The notes: generated by a model not told the origin, from the sequence alone. Shown: positions 1 through 8,131, counted from the first letter of the stretch. The stretch: 48,482 nt of DNA from Pelagicoccus sp. (GCA_028284635.1 JANQRJ010000074.1:1-48482); one strand, 5' to 3'. Translations and numbers: made by a program.

Positions 1-45
1 GCGAGACGCCCAAGCCAACACGCGAGACGCGTGTGCTCCCCTTTG
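1..45 (-). repeat. REP-like half element with GGAG foot
   Basis: Read on the minus strand, a GGAG foot is followed by the small hairpin ACACGCG-tct-CGCGTGT. The sequence matches the right half of the inverted repeat at 21427-21537 except that both stem arms carry a compensating change (GCACGCG/CGCGTGC there). The element runs off the left edge of the window, so its partner arm is not visible. Confidence 0.6.
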
Positions 46-230
46 ACCAGACTTACTGACAACTAATAGTGTAGCAAACTTCGCTTACACCACACTAGCT
101 GATTATACCAGACTTACTCATGAATTGACCAAACGCGGCTCTTCGTAACAGTCCACGTTCTTCGAACTAAGCCGAATCACGAGCGAAGGCTTTACTTGTC
201 GGATCATTCCAGAAACCCAACAAAGTAGAG
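46..230. other. Non-coding stretch with a 12-bp direct repeat
   Basis: No convincing gene is present. ACCAGACTTACT occurs at 46-57 and again at 107-118. Between them lies a short hairpin, GTGTAGC/GCTTACAC (about 70-91). This is the region downstream of the minus-strand MsbA-like gene, so part of it may be its 3' untranslated region. No classical terminator with a T-run was recognised. Confidence 0.4.
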
Positions 231-1973
231 CTAGACGTTCTGCCTGTCGTACAAATTTCGATACAGGTCACAGCGGGCGTAGAGTTCGGTGTGGGAGCCG
301 GTGTCGATGATGGCGCCGTCGTCGAAGACCAGGATCCTGGTGGCGTTTTTGATGGCGCTGAAACGGTGGGCGATGATCAAGACGGTCTTGCCGGCGACCA
401 GCTTTCCGAGGGCCTGCTGGATCTTGGTCTCGCTTTCGGAGTCGAGGGCGGAAGTGGCCTCGTCCAGAATGAGAATTGGGGCTTGGCGAAGAAAGGCTCT
501 GGCGATGGCGATGCGCTGCTTCTGGCCGCCGGAGAGTCGGGCCCCGCGTTCGCCTACGATCGTCTCGTAGCCTTGGGGACAGTTTTCCGGGTCGGAGATG
601 AATTCGTCGGCGAAGGCCTGGCGTGCTGCTTCGCGCACTTCCTCGTCCGTCGCGTCTTGGCGGCCGAGGCGGATGTTTTCGAGGATGGACTCGTCGAAGA
701 GCACTGGATCCTGAGACACGATGGCAATGTGGTTGCGCAGGTCGTTGGCTCGGAAGCGTCGGATGTCTCGTCCATCCAGGAAGACGCCGCCGTGGCTTAC
801 GTCGTAGAAGCGGGGCACGAGATTCGCGAAGGTCGACTTGCCTGCTCCACTGGGGCCGACGAGAGCGCATATATCCCCTTTCTGGATACGAGCGTTTACT
901 GCTTCTAGGGCGTTGACTTCGCCGTAGGAGAAGGAGACGTCGCGGAATTCGATTTCGCCCTCGACGGATTCCAGGGGGAGGGGTTGGTCCGGATCTTTCA
1001 CGGTAATGCGCGTATCCAGAATCTCCTGCACGCGAAGGTAGGAGGCCACGCCTTTGTGCAGTTCGGCGGAGAAGGTGCCGAGCTTCTTGACTGCGGTGTA
1101 GGTGAAGTAGAGGGCTAGGAAGATGGCGGTGAAGACGCCGCCCTCCACGCCATTGTAGTAGCCGATGAGGAAGGCGATGGAGAGACCGATAGAGGAGCAG
1201 AGCTCGACGACGGGCCCGATCGAGAAGGAGTATTTGATGACCTTCATCTGGGCCTTGAAGAGCTCCGCTATGCGACGGGAGAACTGGAGCCGTTCCTTGT
1301 CTTGGAGGTTGAAGGCTCGCACTTCGCGGGCGGCGGAGAGGTTTTGGGAAATCGTGTTGGTCATGCCGCCGAGCTCCTCCTGCTGTTCGCGGGCCTTACG
1401 CTCGACTTTGTGGCTGAAGTGGCGGATGGGGAAGATGACGATGGGCAGGGCGATTAGGCAGAGGTAGATCTGGTAGACTCCTTCGTTCTTGCTGGCCACG
1501 TCGTAGAGGTAGTAAATCGCTCCGAGGATGGTGGCGGGCTGGGTGATGACGTTACGGGCCACGAAGGTGAGCGTCTGCTGCATGGCCTGGATGTCCGCTG
1601 TCAGTCGCGAGATCAGGTCGCCGGTTTTGGAGCTTTGGAAATAGGAGAGGGGCAGGAGCTGCAGATGGGCGAAGACCTTGTCTCGCAGGTCGCGGATGGC
1701 CGCCAAGCCTGCATGGTTGAGCAAGTAGGCGCTGCCGAACACGCAGAGGCCGATCAAGAGAAAGATCGTGGGGAAGCTCGATGCGACTAGGAGGATTTCG
1801 GACGCGCTGAGGTCTCGGTCGCCAGACAGGATGAGCGAGAAGAGTCGCTCGACTCCTTTGGTGAGAACCGCTCCGGTGCCGATACCTGCTATCGAGCCGA
1901 TCAGGATGGCGAGGTAGAGCTGCTTCTTGTAGCCGGCAAGGAGCCGGAGAAATACCTTGAGATTGTTCAGCAC
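231..1973 (-). CDS. MsbA-like ABC exporter, fused membrane and ATPase domains
   Basis: This 580-residue half-transporter has an N-terminal six-helix membrane domain (about residues 15-310) and a C-terminal nucleotide-binding domain. Visible ATPase motifs are Walker A GPSGAGKST near residue 374, the LSGGQ signature near 481 and Walker B ILILDEATSALD near 505. The layout and length fit the lipid A/phospholipid flippase MsbA group, which works as a homodimer in the inner membrane. Multidrug exporters of the same fold cannot be excluded. The start taken is a GTG at 1973; no Shine-Dalgarno sequence precedes it (the preceding sense strand reads TTCACCTCCTTCC), so the start is uncertain. It is the last gene of a long minus-strand run and follows oppC by about 110 bases holding a 9-bp-period repeat. 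Confidence 0.85.
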   Translation of the reverse strand: MLNNLKVFLRLLAGYKKQLYLAILIGSIAGIGTGAVLTKGVERLFSLILSGDRDLSASEILLVASSFPTIFLLIGLCVFGSAYLLNHAGLAAIRDLRDKVFAHLQLLPLSYFQSSKTGDLISRLTADIQAMQQTLTFVARNVITQPATILGAIYYLYDVASKNEGVYQIYLCLIALPIVIFPIRHFSHKVERKAREQQEELGGMTNTISQNLSAAREVRAFNLQDKERLQFSRRIAELFKAQMKVIKYSFSIGPVVELCSSIGLSIAFLIGYYNGVEGGVFTAIFLALYFTYTAVKKLGTFSAELHKGVASYLRVQEILDTRITVKDPDQPLPLESVEGEIEFRDVSFSYGEVNALEAVNARIQKGDICALVGPSGAGKSTFANLVPRFYDVSHGGVFLDGRDIRRFRANDLRNHIAIVSQDPVLFDESILENIRLGRQDATDEEVREAARQAFADEFISDPENCPQGYETIVGERGARLSGGQKQRIAIARAFLRQAPILILDEATSALDSESETKIQQALGKLVAGKTVLIIAHRFSAIKNATRILVFDDGAIIDTGSHTELYARCDLYRNLYDRQNV

Positions 1974-1993
1974 GGAAGGAGGTGAAGGGGTTT

Positions 1994-2030
1994 ACTGCCC
2001 GCAGATTGCGCAGATGGGCACAGATAGGGG
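1994..2030. repeat. 9-bp-period intergenic repeat (CGCAGATTG-like)
   Basis: The plus strand reads as three imperfect 9-bp units of the type CGCAGATTG, CGCAGATGG, GCACAGATA. A 20-base stretch here (starting CCCGCAGATT) recurs in inverted orientation at about 18903-18922. It lies between oppC and the MsbA-like gene and is not coding. Confidence 0.6.
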
Positions 2031-2086
2031 AATGGGAGTTCGGATGCTATCCGAGTTCATTAGCGTAGTCTGCGAGGGGGAAGATG

Positions 2087-3127
2087 TCATTGGTTTTCAG
2101 ATTTCACGTCGAGGGCGTCGCGCAGTCCGTCGCCCAGGAAGTTCATGGCAAAGAGGGTGGCGGAAAAAAAGAGGGAGGGGGCGATGAGTTGCCAGGGGGC
2201 GGAACGCATGGATTGCTGGCCTTCCTTGATGAGGGTCCCCCAACTGGCCATGTTGGCCTGCATGCCGAGCCCGAGGAAGCTGAGTGTGGACTCGAGCAGC
2301 ATCACGGCGGGAACCAGCAGGGTGGAGTAGACGATGACGGGGCCGAGCAGATTGGGCGCGATATGCTTGGTGAGAATCGAAAATGTGGATACGCCGGTGG
2401 CCCGGGCGGCAGTGACGAATTCCTGTTCCTTGAGATGCATGACCTGGCCTCGCGTGATACGGGCCATGGTAAGCCATTCGACTGCTCCGATGGCGATGAA
2501 GATTAGGAGGATCTTGAGGTGGAACCCGTCGAAGAGCACCATGAGCAGGATGACGAGGATGAGGAAGGGGAGGGCGTAGAGGATGTCGACGAAGCGCATC
2601 ATGAATGCGTCGAGCCTTCCTCCGAAGTAGCCGGAGACGAGGCCGTAGTTCACTCCGATGATCAGAGCGGTGAGGGTAGCGAGGAAGGCGACGCCGAGGG
2701 AAATTCGGCCGCCTCGCATGATGCGGGCGAGAATGTCGCGGCCTTTCGAATCGGTGCCGAGCAGGTGGAAGCGGCTGATCGTCTGGAAGAAGACGCCTTT
2801 GATTTCCAGAGCCCCGTTTTTGGCGAGAGTCTCAAGATCGACCTCAGGATCGAGTGCGTAGACCTCGGCAAAGTCTTCCAGAGTGGTCACTTCGTCTGGA
2901 CTGGTCTTTTCTTCGTCGAAACGAACTTCCACGAGGTTCGCTCGGGTGAACGGCAAGGTGCTCTCCAGAGCGAGTACTTGGGCGTCCGGCGAGAGCTTGT
3001 AGAGAATTGGTCCCAGGTAGCACAAGGCTGTGACGAAGACGAAGAAGCCTAGGCCGCAAAGCGCCAGGCGATTGTCCAGCATGCGGCGCCAGGCGTCGGT
3101 CCACGGAGACTGGGGAGCTTCGTTCAT
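2087..3127 (-). CDS. oppC: Peptide/oligopeptide ABC transporter permease (OppC type)
   Basis: This 346-residue inner-membrane permease has an N-terminal helix at about residues 20-40, an unusually long periplasmic segment (about 45-125), then a five-helix BPD_transp_1 core. The cytoplasmic EAA loop is recognisable around residue 239 (EFVTAARATGVSTFSILTKH) and would dock the OppD/OppF ATPases. It pairs with OppB to form the channel fed by OppA. The ATG at 3127 is abutted directly by a pyrimidine-rich heptamer repeat, so no Shine-Dalgarno site is seen. Genes for oppD and oppF are not in the window, so the ATPases must be encoded elsewhere. Confidence 0.88.
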   Translation of the reverse strand: MNEAPQSPWTDAWRRMLDNRLALCGLGFFVFVTALCYLGPILYKLSPDAQVLALESTLPFTRANLVEVRFDEEKTSPDEVTTLEDFAEVYALDPEVDLETLAKNGALEIKGVFFQTISRFHLLGTDSKGRDILARIMRGGRISLGVAFLATLTALIIGVNYGLVSGYFGGRLDAFMMRFVDILYALPFLILVILLMVLFDGFHLKILLIFIAIGAVEWLTMARITRGQVMHLKEQEFVTAARATGVSTFSILTKHIAPNLLGPVIVYSTLLVPAVMLLESTLSFLGLGMQANMASWGTLIKEGQQSMRSAPWQLIAPSLFFSATLFAMNFLGDGLRDALDVKSENQ

Positions 3128-3129
3128 TT

Positions 3130-3215
3130 GAATTAAGAATTAGGAATGAAGAATGAAGAGTGAAGAAGTGGGGGGAGGGTTATGAAGCCTATAGCCTAAA
3201 AACCTACAGCCTATC
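3130..3215. repeat. Degenerate heptamer tandem repeats upstream of oppC
   Basis: On the plus strand, 3130-3170 is a run of 7-bp units (GAATTAA, GAATTAG, GAATGAA, GAGTGAA). It reads as a pyrimidine tract on the sense strand of oppC and ends at its ATG. A second set with the unit AGCCTAT/AGCCTAA covers 3185-3215 and shares AGCCTAAAAACCTA, in inverted orientation, with about 11009-11022. It fills the whole oppB-oppC gap. Confidence 0.65.
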
Positions 3216-3223
3216 CACCTTCC

Positions 3224-4141
3224 CTAAGCGTATCGGAGTTTTGGATTCAGGAGGATTTGAAGGGCGTCGACCACAAGGTTGGCGAGCATGATGAGCGAGG
3301 CGTAGAAGAGCACGGTCGACATGATGAGGGCGTGGTCGCGGTTGAGGGCGGCGAGCACGAAGTGGCGGCCGAGACCTGGGACTTGGAAGATGGTCTCGAC
3401 GACGAAGGAGCCGGTGACCAAGCCCGCGAGTGTGGGGCCGAGGAAGGACACGACTGGTAGAATGCCGCCTCTGAGGGCGTGAACGAGTATGGCCCTGAGC
3501 TCGCTGGCGCCTTTGGCCCGGGCGGTGCGGATGAAGTCGGAACTGAGGATCTCAAGCATGCCTGCCCGGATGAGTCGGGCTATATAGGCGGCGTAGTAGA
3601 GGCCGAGGGTGAGCGAGGGCAGGATGCGGTCAACGGGTCCTAGCCATCCGGCAACGCTGGTCCATTGTAACCAAATGCCAAATACGAGAGCTAGGATGGG
3701 GCCCACCACGAAGGTCGGCAGACAGATGCCGGTCATGGCGAGAGACATGGGCGTGTAGTCGAGCCAGGTGTTTTGCCGAGCGGCGGCAAGGATGCCTGCG
3801 GGTACGCCGAGAGCGAGGGCGATGGTCATGGCCCAGAGGCCGAGTTCGAGCGAGACGGGAAAGGATTCGGAGATGATGTCGGCAGAAGTGAGGCCGACGT
3901 GGCTGGTAAGCGGCGGCAGATCGAGTCTGATGTGCTGCCATAACGTTGTGAAGTACTGGACGAGTAGTGGCTGGTCGTAGCCATAGTACGCCTGCTGGGC
4001 TTCGATGATATGGTCGGCGACCTTGCGTTCGTCGGAGAAAGGGCTGCCGGGCGCGAGCCGGATCATGAAGAAGGTGATCGTGTAGATGGCCAGCAGGACT
4101 GGGATAGCTTGGGCGAAGCGTCTGAGGATGAAGGGGAGCAC
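3224..4141 (-). CDS. oppB: Peptide/oligopeptide ABC transporter permease (OppB type)
   Basis: This 305-residue inner-membrane permease has six predicted helices beginning with residues 9-28 and the BPD_transp_1 core. The EAA loop lies around residue 203 (DFIRTARAKGASELRAILVH). The opening MLPFILRRFAQAIPVLLAI is typical of the OppB/DppB family. The start is GTG at 4141. Sense-strand heptamer repeats lie 10 to 45 bases upstream, and a partial ACCT rather than an AGGAGG tract precedes the start. It is cotranscribed with oppA (upstream) and oppC (downstream) judging from order, strand and short gaps. Confidence 0.88.
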   Translation of the reverse strand: MLPFILRRFAQAIPVLLAIYTITFFMIRLAPGSPFSDERKVADHIIEAQQAYYGYDQPLLVQYFTTLWQHIRLDLPPLTSHVGLTSADIISESFPVSLELGLWAMTIALALGVPAGILAAARQNTWLDYTPMSLAMTGICLPTFVVGPILALVFGIWLQWTSVAGWLGPVDRILPSLTLGLYYAAYIARLIRAGMLEILSSDFIRTARAKGASELRAILVHALRGGILPVVSFLGPTLAGLVTGSFVVETIFQVPGLGRHFVLAALNRDHALIMSTVLFYASLIMLANLVVDALQILLNPKLRYA

Positions 4142-4147
4142 TGAGGT

Positions 4148-4188
4148 GAAATGAAGAATTAAGAGCGAAGAGTTAAGAATTGGAAAGG
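4148..4188. repeat. Degenerate heptamer repeat between oppA and oppB
   Basis: Plus-strand 7-bp units (ATGAAGA, ATTAAGA, GCGAAGA, GTTAAGA) fill the gap upstream of oppB. As at oppC, the sense strand of the downstream gene carries the pyrimidine-rich version. Confidence 0.6.
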
Positions 4189-4212
4189 CGCTGCGGGCTA
4201 GGCGGCCACGAG

Positions 4213-5997
4213 CTAGTTGGCTGGGCTTGCTTGCTGGCCCTCCAGCGAAATGTACTTGTAGTTTCGGTTGTCGGTGAGTTTTGGATACCAGCCTTTTACT
4301 GCTGGGTCGATCCGGTAGATGCGGTTGTAGTGGTAGAGGGGGATGACGGGCTGTTCACGCATGAGGATGGACTCGGCCTCGTAGAGCAGTTTTAGCCGCT
4401 TGGCGAGGTCGGGCTCGATTTTGGATCGGTTTATGAGGTCGTCGTATCGGGGGTCGCCCCAGCCAGTATTGTTGTTTCCGTCACCTGAGCGGTACATGGA
4501 GAGGAAGGTGTCGGGGAAGACGTAGTCGCCGATCCATCCGTTGCGGGCGATCTGGAAGGCGAGGTTGTGTCGGGACTCGATGAAGGTCTTCCACTCCTGA
4601 TTCTGCAGGTCGACTTCGATGCCGAGAATGCTTTTCCACATCTGCCGGATGGCTTCGGCTATTTGCTTGTGCTGCTCGGAGGTGTTGAAGAGCAGGGTCG
4701 TTTGGGGAAAGCCGAGGCCTTGGGGGTAGCCGGCTTCGGCTAGGAGCTGGCGGGCCTTGCGGGGATTGAAGCCTTCGATCATGGGTGGCTCGTAGCCCTT
4801 AATGCCGCTCGGAGTGAGAGAGAGGGCGATAGCTTGGTCGCCTTTCGTGACGCGTGTCACGATCGCTTTTCGATTGATTGCGAGCGACAGGGCCATACGT
4901 ACGCGGGAATCGGAGAGGGCTGGCTCGGTGGTGTTAATGGAGTAGTAGTAGGTGGCGATCCAGGGCTCCATGCGGAGGTAGGGATCGTTCTCCTTCCGGT
5001 AGATAGGGATGCGGTCAGAGGGTACTGTGTTCTGGTAGTGGAGTCGACCTGCGTTGAAGACCTGGTCTTCGGTGTTGATGTCGTCGATGGGGAGGAAATG
5101 TATCTCGTTAATGGATACTTTTTCGGCATCCCAGTAGAGTGGGTTTTTCGCGACTCGGATGATTTTGCCGATAACCCACTCCTTGAGGACGTAGGGTCCG
5201 TTGCCGACGTAGTTGTCACGCGTCCAGTTGGAGTCCGGCTTTGCGATGCCGCCTGCCGCCTCGATGGTGGCTGGATGAACGGGATGCCAGGTAGAGTGCT
5301 TGAGGAGGTTCAGGAAGTGGGGAACGGGGCCTTCGAGCGTGAGGCGCAGCGTATGGTCTTCCAGGGCTTCGGCGCCTACTTGAGAGAAGTCGTCCAGGGT
5401 CCCGTCGTTGAACTGACGTCCGTTTTTCAGCAGGTAGAGGAACTGGGCGTACCTGGCTCCGAGCTCGGGGGTGAGCATGCGGCGGTAGGAGTAGACGAAA
5501 TCGTGGGCGGTGACGGGATCGCCATTCGACCAGCGGGCTTCGGGTCGGAGGTGGAAGGTCCAGATGGTAGAGTCCTGCTGCGTCCAGGATTTGGCGACGC
5601 CGGGCTCGGGTAGGTTGTCGTCGGTGGGGTGGTAGGCGATGAGGCCCTCTATGAGGGCGTTGGTGATTCGGCTGCCGTTGACGGAGGTGTTGATGTGGGG
5701 GTCGATGCTGGGCGGTTCGCCGCTGTTGCCGAATAGGAGGATGCCGTCGCGTGTCGCTTGGTCGCGCGTGTCGCCGGACGGGTTTTGGCCGCAGGCGCAT
5801 AGCAGCAGCGCTGCTGCTGGAATGGTGAATAGTGAGTGGTGAAGGGTGAATTTTCGGGACTTGGGTAGGGCTTGAATTAAGGTGGCGCGGATTCTCCGAA
5901 GACGCGAAGGTGGGGCTGATGATGAGAAGGAAGAGCGGTCCCGACTCATTCGGGATCGCTCTTCCTTGGTGGGCAATCTGAAATGGAGGGCGTTCAT
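4213..5997 (-). CDS. oppA: Peptide ABC transporter substrate-binding lipoprotein (OppA type), 5' end uncertain
   Basis: This is a family-5 solute-binding protein of about 530 mature residues. A lipoprotein-type signal ends with AAALLLCAC-GQ, so the mature protein would be lipid-anchored in the periplasm and deliver peptides to OppBC. Recognisable family features include the TWTFHLRPEARWSNGDPV-type segment. The open frame extends back to ATG 5997, but between there and the signal peptide the frame reads through a strong hairpin (5927-5967) and a heptamer repeat encoding FTLHHSLFTIP. The only other ATG (5949) is at the edge of the hairpin loop. No ATG, GTG or TTG lies in frame between the hairpin and the lipobox, so the true start is either far upstream or a rare codon such as ATT. 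The function is secure; the first 50 or so residues are not. Confidence 0.82.
   Translation of the reverse strand: MNALHFRLPTKEERSRMSRDRSSFSSSAPPSRLRRIRATLIQALPKSRKFTLHHSLFTIPAAALLLCACGQNPSGDTRDQATRDGILLFGNSGEPPSIDPHINTSVNGSRITNALIEGLIAYHPTDDNLPEPGVAKSWTQQDSTIWTFHLRPEARWSNGDPVTAHDFVYSYRRMLTPELGARYAQFLYLLKNGRQFNDGTLDDFSQVGAEALEDHTLRLTLEGPVPHFLNLLKHSTWHPVHPATIEAAGGIAKPDSNWTRDNYVGNGPYVLKEWVIGKIIRVAKNPLYWDAEKVSINEIHFLPIDDINTEDQVFNAGRLHYQNTVPSDRIPIYRKENDPYLRMEPWIATYYYSINTTEPALSDSRVRMALSLAINRKAIVTRVTKGDQAIALSLTPSGIKGYEPPMIEGFNPRKARQLLAEAGYPQGLGFPQTTLLFNTSEQHKQIAEAIRQMWKSILGIEVDLQNQEWKTFIESRHNLAFQIARNGWIGDYVFPDTFLSMYRSGDGNNNTGWGDPRYDDLINRSKIEPDLAKRLKLLYEAESILMREQPVIPLYHYNRIYRIDPAVKGWYPKLTDNRNYKYISLEGQQASPAN
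5820..5853. repeat. Heptamer repeat at the oppA signal-peptide region
   Basis: Plus-strand units GGAATGG, TGAATAG, TGAGTGG, TGAAGGG form a 7-bp-period repeat. An almost identical copy is at 7239-7272 beside ispD. Read on the minus strand it encodes FTLHHSLFTIP in the oppA frame, directly before the hydrophobic signal core, suggesting the repeat has overwritten the native gene start. Confidence 0.7.
5927..5967 (-). terminator. Strong hairpin after ispF, inside the extended oppA frame
   Basis: Arms 5927-5944 and 5950-5967 pair over 18 bases with a single G-U-type mismatch around a 5-base loop. It lies just past the ispF stop on the minus strand and is followed by a weak pyrimidine stretch (CTTCTC). 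It could be an ispF terminator, an mRNA-stabilising stem or an attenuator before oppA. Because it overlaps the longest oppA reading frame, that frame probably starts too early. Confidence 0.5.
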
Positions 5998-6001
5998 GAC
6001 G

Positions 6002-6484
6002 CTATCTGCTGATCAATGCGACAGCCAGGGCGGCGAGGCCTTCGCTGCGGCCGAGGGCTCCGAGTTTCTCGTTGGTGGTGGCCTTGATGCCGATCTGGTT
6101 GGGCTCGATGCGGGCGCTGGCAGCGAGTCTGGCTTTCATTTCTTCGACCACAGGGTAGATTTTGGGTTGCTCGGCGACGACGGTGGCGTCGATGTTGACG
6201 ATGTTCCAGTCTCGGGCCTGCAGCGTGGAGGCGACTTCGCCTAGCAGCTTCTGCGAGTCGATATCCTTGTACTTGGGATCCGTATTGGGAAAGTGGTGAC
6301 CGATGTCGGGAAGTCCGGCGGCTCCGAGAAGAGCGTCGCAGATAGCGTGGGTGAGGGCGTCAGCGTCGGAGTGTCCATCGAGGCCATAAGGAGTGTCGAA
6401 GGCGATGCCGCCGAGCACCATGGGGCGCCCTTCCTTGAAGGGATGGATGTCGTAGCCTTGGCCGATGCGAATGGTTGAGTTCAT
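6002..6484 (-). CDS. ispF: 2-C-methyl-D-erythritol 2,4-cyclodiphosphate synthase
   Basis: IspF converts CDP-methylerythritol 2-phosphate to the cyclic diphosphate in the MEP isoprenoid pathway. The 160-residue length is standard. Metal ligands of the family are visible in GYDIHPF (Asp12, His14), together with the HSDADALTHAICDALLGA segment and the GHHFPNTDPKYKD loop. The C-terminal GLAALAVALI strand is also typical. It is a homotrimeric cytoplasmic enzyme. It follows ispD by about 60 bases on the same strand, so ispD-ispF are probably cotranscribed. Confidence 0.95.
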   Translation of the reverse strand: MNSTIRIGQGYDIHPFKEGRPMVLGGIAFDTPYGLDGHSDADALTHAICDALLGAAGLPDIGHHFPNTDPKYKDIDSQKLLGEVASTLQARDWNIVNIDATVVAEQPKIYPVVEEMKARLAASARIEPNQIGIKATTNEKLGALGRSEGLAALAVALISR

Positions 6485-6489
6485 AGGTT

Positions 6490-6541
6490 CTGGGCGCTGA
6501 GTTGTGGGCTAAGGACTAAATAGCTACGGACTAAACAGCTC
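6490..6541. repeat. Heptamer-like repeat (GGCTAAG/GACTAAA) between ispD and ispF
   Basis: The plus strand shows imperfect 7-bp units GGGCTAA, GGACTAA, ATAGCTA, CGGACTA. It fills the ispD-ispF gap. The unit differs from the GAATGAA type but has the same period and placement. Confidence 0.45.
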
Positions 6542-6545
6542 ATCG

Positions 6546-7220
6546 CTAAACGCCTCTACCGAGGAGAAACTCTAGGTAAGCGAGATCGGCTGGCGTGGTG
6601 AGTTTGGGATTGGGTCGTTGGTTGTCGATCAAGCTGACGGGTTGGCTTGTTTCTTCGATGGCGGAGAGGTCGTCGGTGATGGGGCGGTTTTCGGCGATGG
6701 CTTTTTCGTAGCCGCGCTTGACGAGTGGATACTGGAAGGCTTGAGGAGTCTCCATGGCCCAGAGGTGGGAGCGGTCTAGCGTTTTGAGGATGTGGCCGTT
6801 GTCGGTCGACTTGCTGCGTTTGAGCGTATCGGTGACGGGGTGGGCTAGGCAGGCGGCGCCGGTATCTCGGGCAGCCTGGGCGACGGTCCTGATCGCTGTG
6901 GGCGTGACAAGGGGGCGAGCGCAGTCGTGGATGAGCACGGTGTCAGTGTCGGCGGGCAGGGCGGCTAGTCCGGCGTATACGGAATCGCGGCGTTCTTGGC
7001 CACCGGGTGTCCAGAGGATTTGGATACGAAAATCGGCAACGAGTGGCTCGATGGCTTGGCGTTGTTCGGCGTCTCGATGTACGATGACGATGATTTGCAC
7101 GGCTTCGCTTTGCTCGAAGGCGTTGAGGGAATACTGAATGAGAGGCTTGCCGACCAAGGGGACGAGTATTTTGTCGGCGACCTGGCCTTGCATACGGTTG
7201 CCAGACCCTCCAGCGAGCAA
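6546..7220 (-). CDS. ispD: 2-C-methyl-D-erythritol 4-phosphate cytidylyltransferase
   Basis: IspD transfers CMP to methylerythritol phosphate (MEP pathway). The CTP-binding loop LLAGGSGNRMQG, the VGKPLIQYSL segment, the VLIHDCARPLVTP motif and AHPVTDTLKR are all present. The earliest standard start is TTG at 7220, which would give MLAGGSGNRM and remove the first beta strand (AAV) that other IspD proteins have. In frame upstream the sequence continues IHHSSCTAAVL without ATG, GTG or TTG back to a stop; ATT at 7250 would give a normal-length N terminus. The heptamer repeat at 7239-7272 occupies exactly this place. Identity is secure; the start is not. Confidence 0.9.
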   Translation of the reverse strand: MLAGGSGNRMQGQVADKILVPLVGKPLIQYSLNAFEQSEAVQIIVIVHRDAEQRQAIEPLVADFRIQILWTPGGQERRDSVYAGLAALPADTDTVLIHDCARPLVTPTAIRTVAQAARDTGAACLAHPVTDTLKRSKSTDNGHILKTLDRSHLWAMETPQAFQYPLVKRGYEKAIAENRPITDDLSAIEETSQPVSLIDNQRPNPKLTTPADLAYLEFLLGRGV

Positions 7221-7238
7221 GACAGCCGCAGTGCAGGA

Positions 7239-7272
7239 GGAATGGTGAATAGTGAGTGGTGAAGGGTGAATG
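7239..7272. repeat. Heptamer repeat overlapping the start of ispD
   Basis: This is a near-identical copy of the repeat at 5820-5853 (units TGAATAG, TGAGTGG, TGAAGGG). On the ispD sense strand it is pyrimidine-rich and ends in ATTCACCATTCC immediately before the codons for the conserved AAVLLAGG region. Confidence 0.7.
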
Positions 7273-7339
7273 GGTTGGATTCTCCCGTTCTTAATGGTTC
7301 GTCGCTGCGCTTCTCAAGTGTCGCCACGCTCCGCGCTTC

Positions 7340-7400
7340 GTTCTTAGTTCTTCGCTTACCACATCCTCTCCCGTTCTTAACTCTTCGCCCTTAATTCTTC
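7340..7400. repeat. Heptamer repeats at the 3' end of pyrF
   Basis: On the minus (pyrF sense) strand the repeat reads GAAGAATTAAGGGCGAAGAG and on into GTTAAGAACG, a purine-rich 7-bp-period run. It encodes the last residues of PyrF (NEELRAKS) and its stop codon and continues into the intergenic region. Polarity is opposite to the repeats found at gene starts. Confidence 0.6.
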
Positions 7401-8099
7401 GTTTATCGCGGCGACTGCCGCAGCGGGATCGTCGGCTTTGTAGATGGGGCGGCCGACGACGATGTAGTCGGAGCCGACTTCGCGGGCTTGGGCGGGGGTC
7501 ATAATGCGTTTTTGATCGCCCGCTGCGGAACCTGTGGGACGGACGCCAGGTGTGACGAGAGTGAAGTGGGATGCGAAGGCCTGGCGCAGGTTGACGACTT
7601 CGTGAGGGGAGCAAACGAGGCCGTTCATGCCGGCTTCTTGAGCGAGGGCGGCGAGGAGGTCGACGCGTTTCGCGAGGCTCTGCTGGATGGCCAGCTGATC
7701 TAGGCTGTTCCGATCCATCGAAGTGAGGACGGTGACTCCGAGGAGCTGGAGATCGGGCTTGGCGTTTTGCTGGGCTTTCACCGCCCAGCGCATCATCTCC
7801 TGGCCGCCGCAAGTGTGAATCGTGAGCATCTTGATTGGAAGGCTAGCGAGGGATTCGACGGCTTTTGCGACGGTGTTCGGGATGTCGTGCAGCTTCAGGT
7901 CGAGAAAGATGTCTTTGCCGAGATCGGCGACTTGGCGCACGTAGTCGGGCCCGTATTTGGTGAACATCTGCAGGCCGATCTTTACCCACTGAAGTTCGGG
8001 GCCTGTTTGCTTGAGAAGGGCGAGGGCGTCGGCCTTTTCCTCTATGTCGAGAGCGAGGATGAGTTGGCAGAGATTTTTGCTTTGAAGCGTGTCCGTCAT
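7377..8099 (-). CDS. pyrF: Orotidine 5'-phosphate decarboxylase
   Basis: PyrF decarboxylates OMP to UMP, the last step of pyrimidine synthesis. The 240-residue protein shows the catalytic DLKLHDIPNT motif (Asp67, Lys69, Asp72), LALDIEEKADAL near the N terminus and the phosphate-binding VVGRPIYKADDP loop near the C terminus. The layout fits the bacterial group I enzyme. The last eight residues are encoded by a purine-rich heptamer repeat. The ATG at 8099 is only 32 bases from the divergent ispE start, so the two promoters must overlap the coding regions or each other. Confidence 0.95.
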   Translation of the reverse strand: MTDTLQSKNLCQLILALDIEEKADALALLKQTGPELQWVKIGLQMFTKYGPDYVRQVADLGKDIFLDLKLHDIPNTVAKAVESLASLPIKMLTIHTCGGQEMMRWAVKAQQNAKPDLQLLGVTVLTSMDRNSLDQLAIQQSLAKRVDLLAALAQEAGMNGLVCSPHEVVNLRQAFASHFTLVTPGVRPTGSAAGDQKRIMTPAQAREVGSDYIVVGRPIYKADDPAAAVAAINEELRAKS

Positions 8100-8131
8100 A
8101 TGATGTTTGTGGGTCAGCGTTTTGGGCGACT

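Noticed and set aside
268-908. Open frames of about 200 residues opposite and out of frame with the MsbA-like gene
   Set aside because: Arg/Pro/His-rich or valine/glycine-rich translations with no motifs, fully overlapping a clear ABC ATPase domain.
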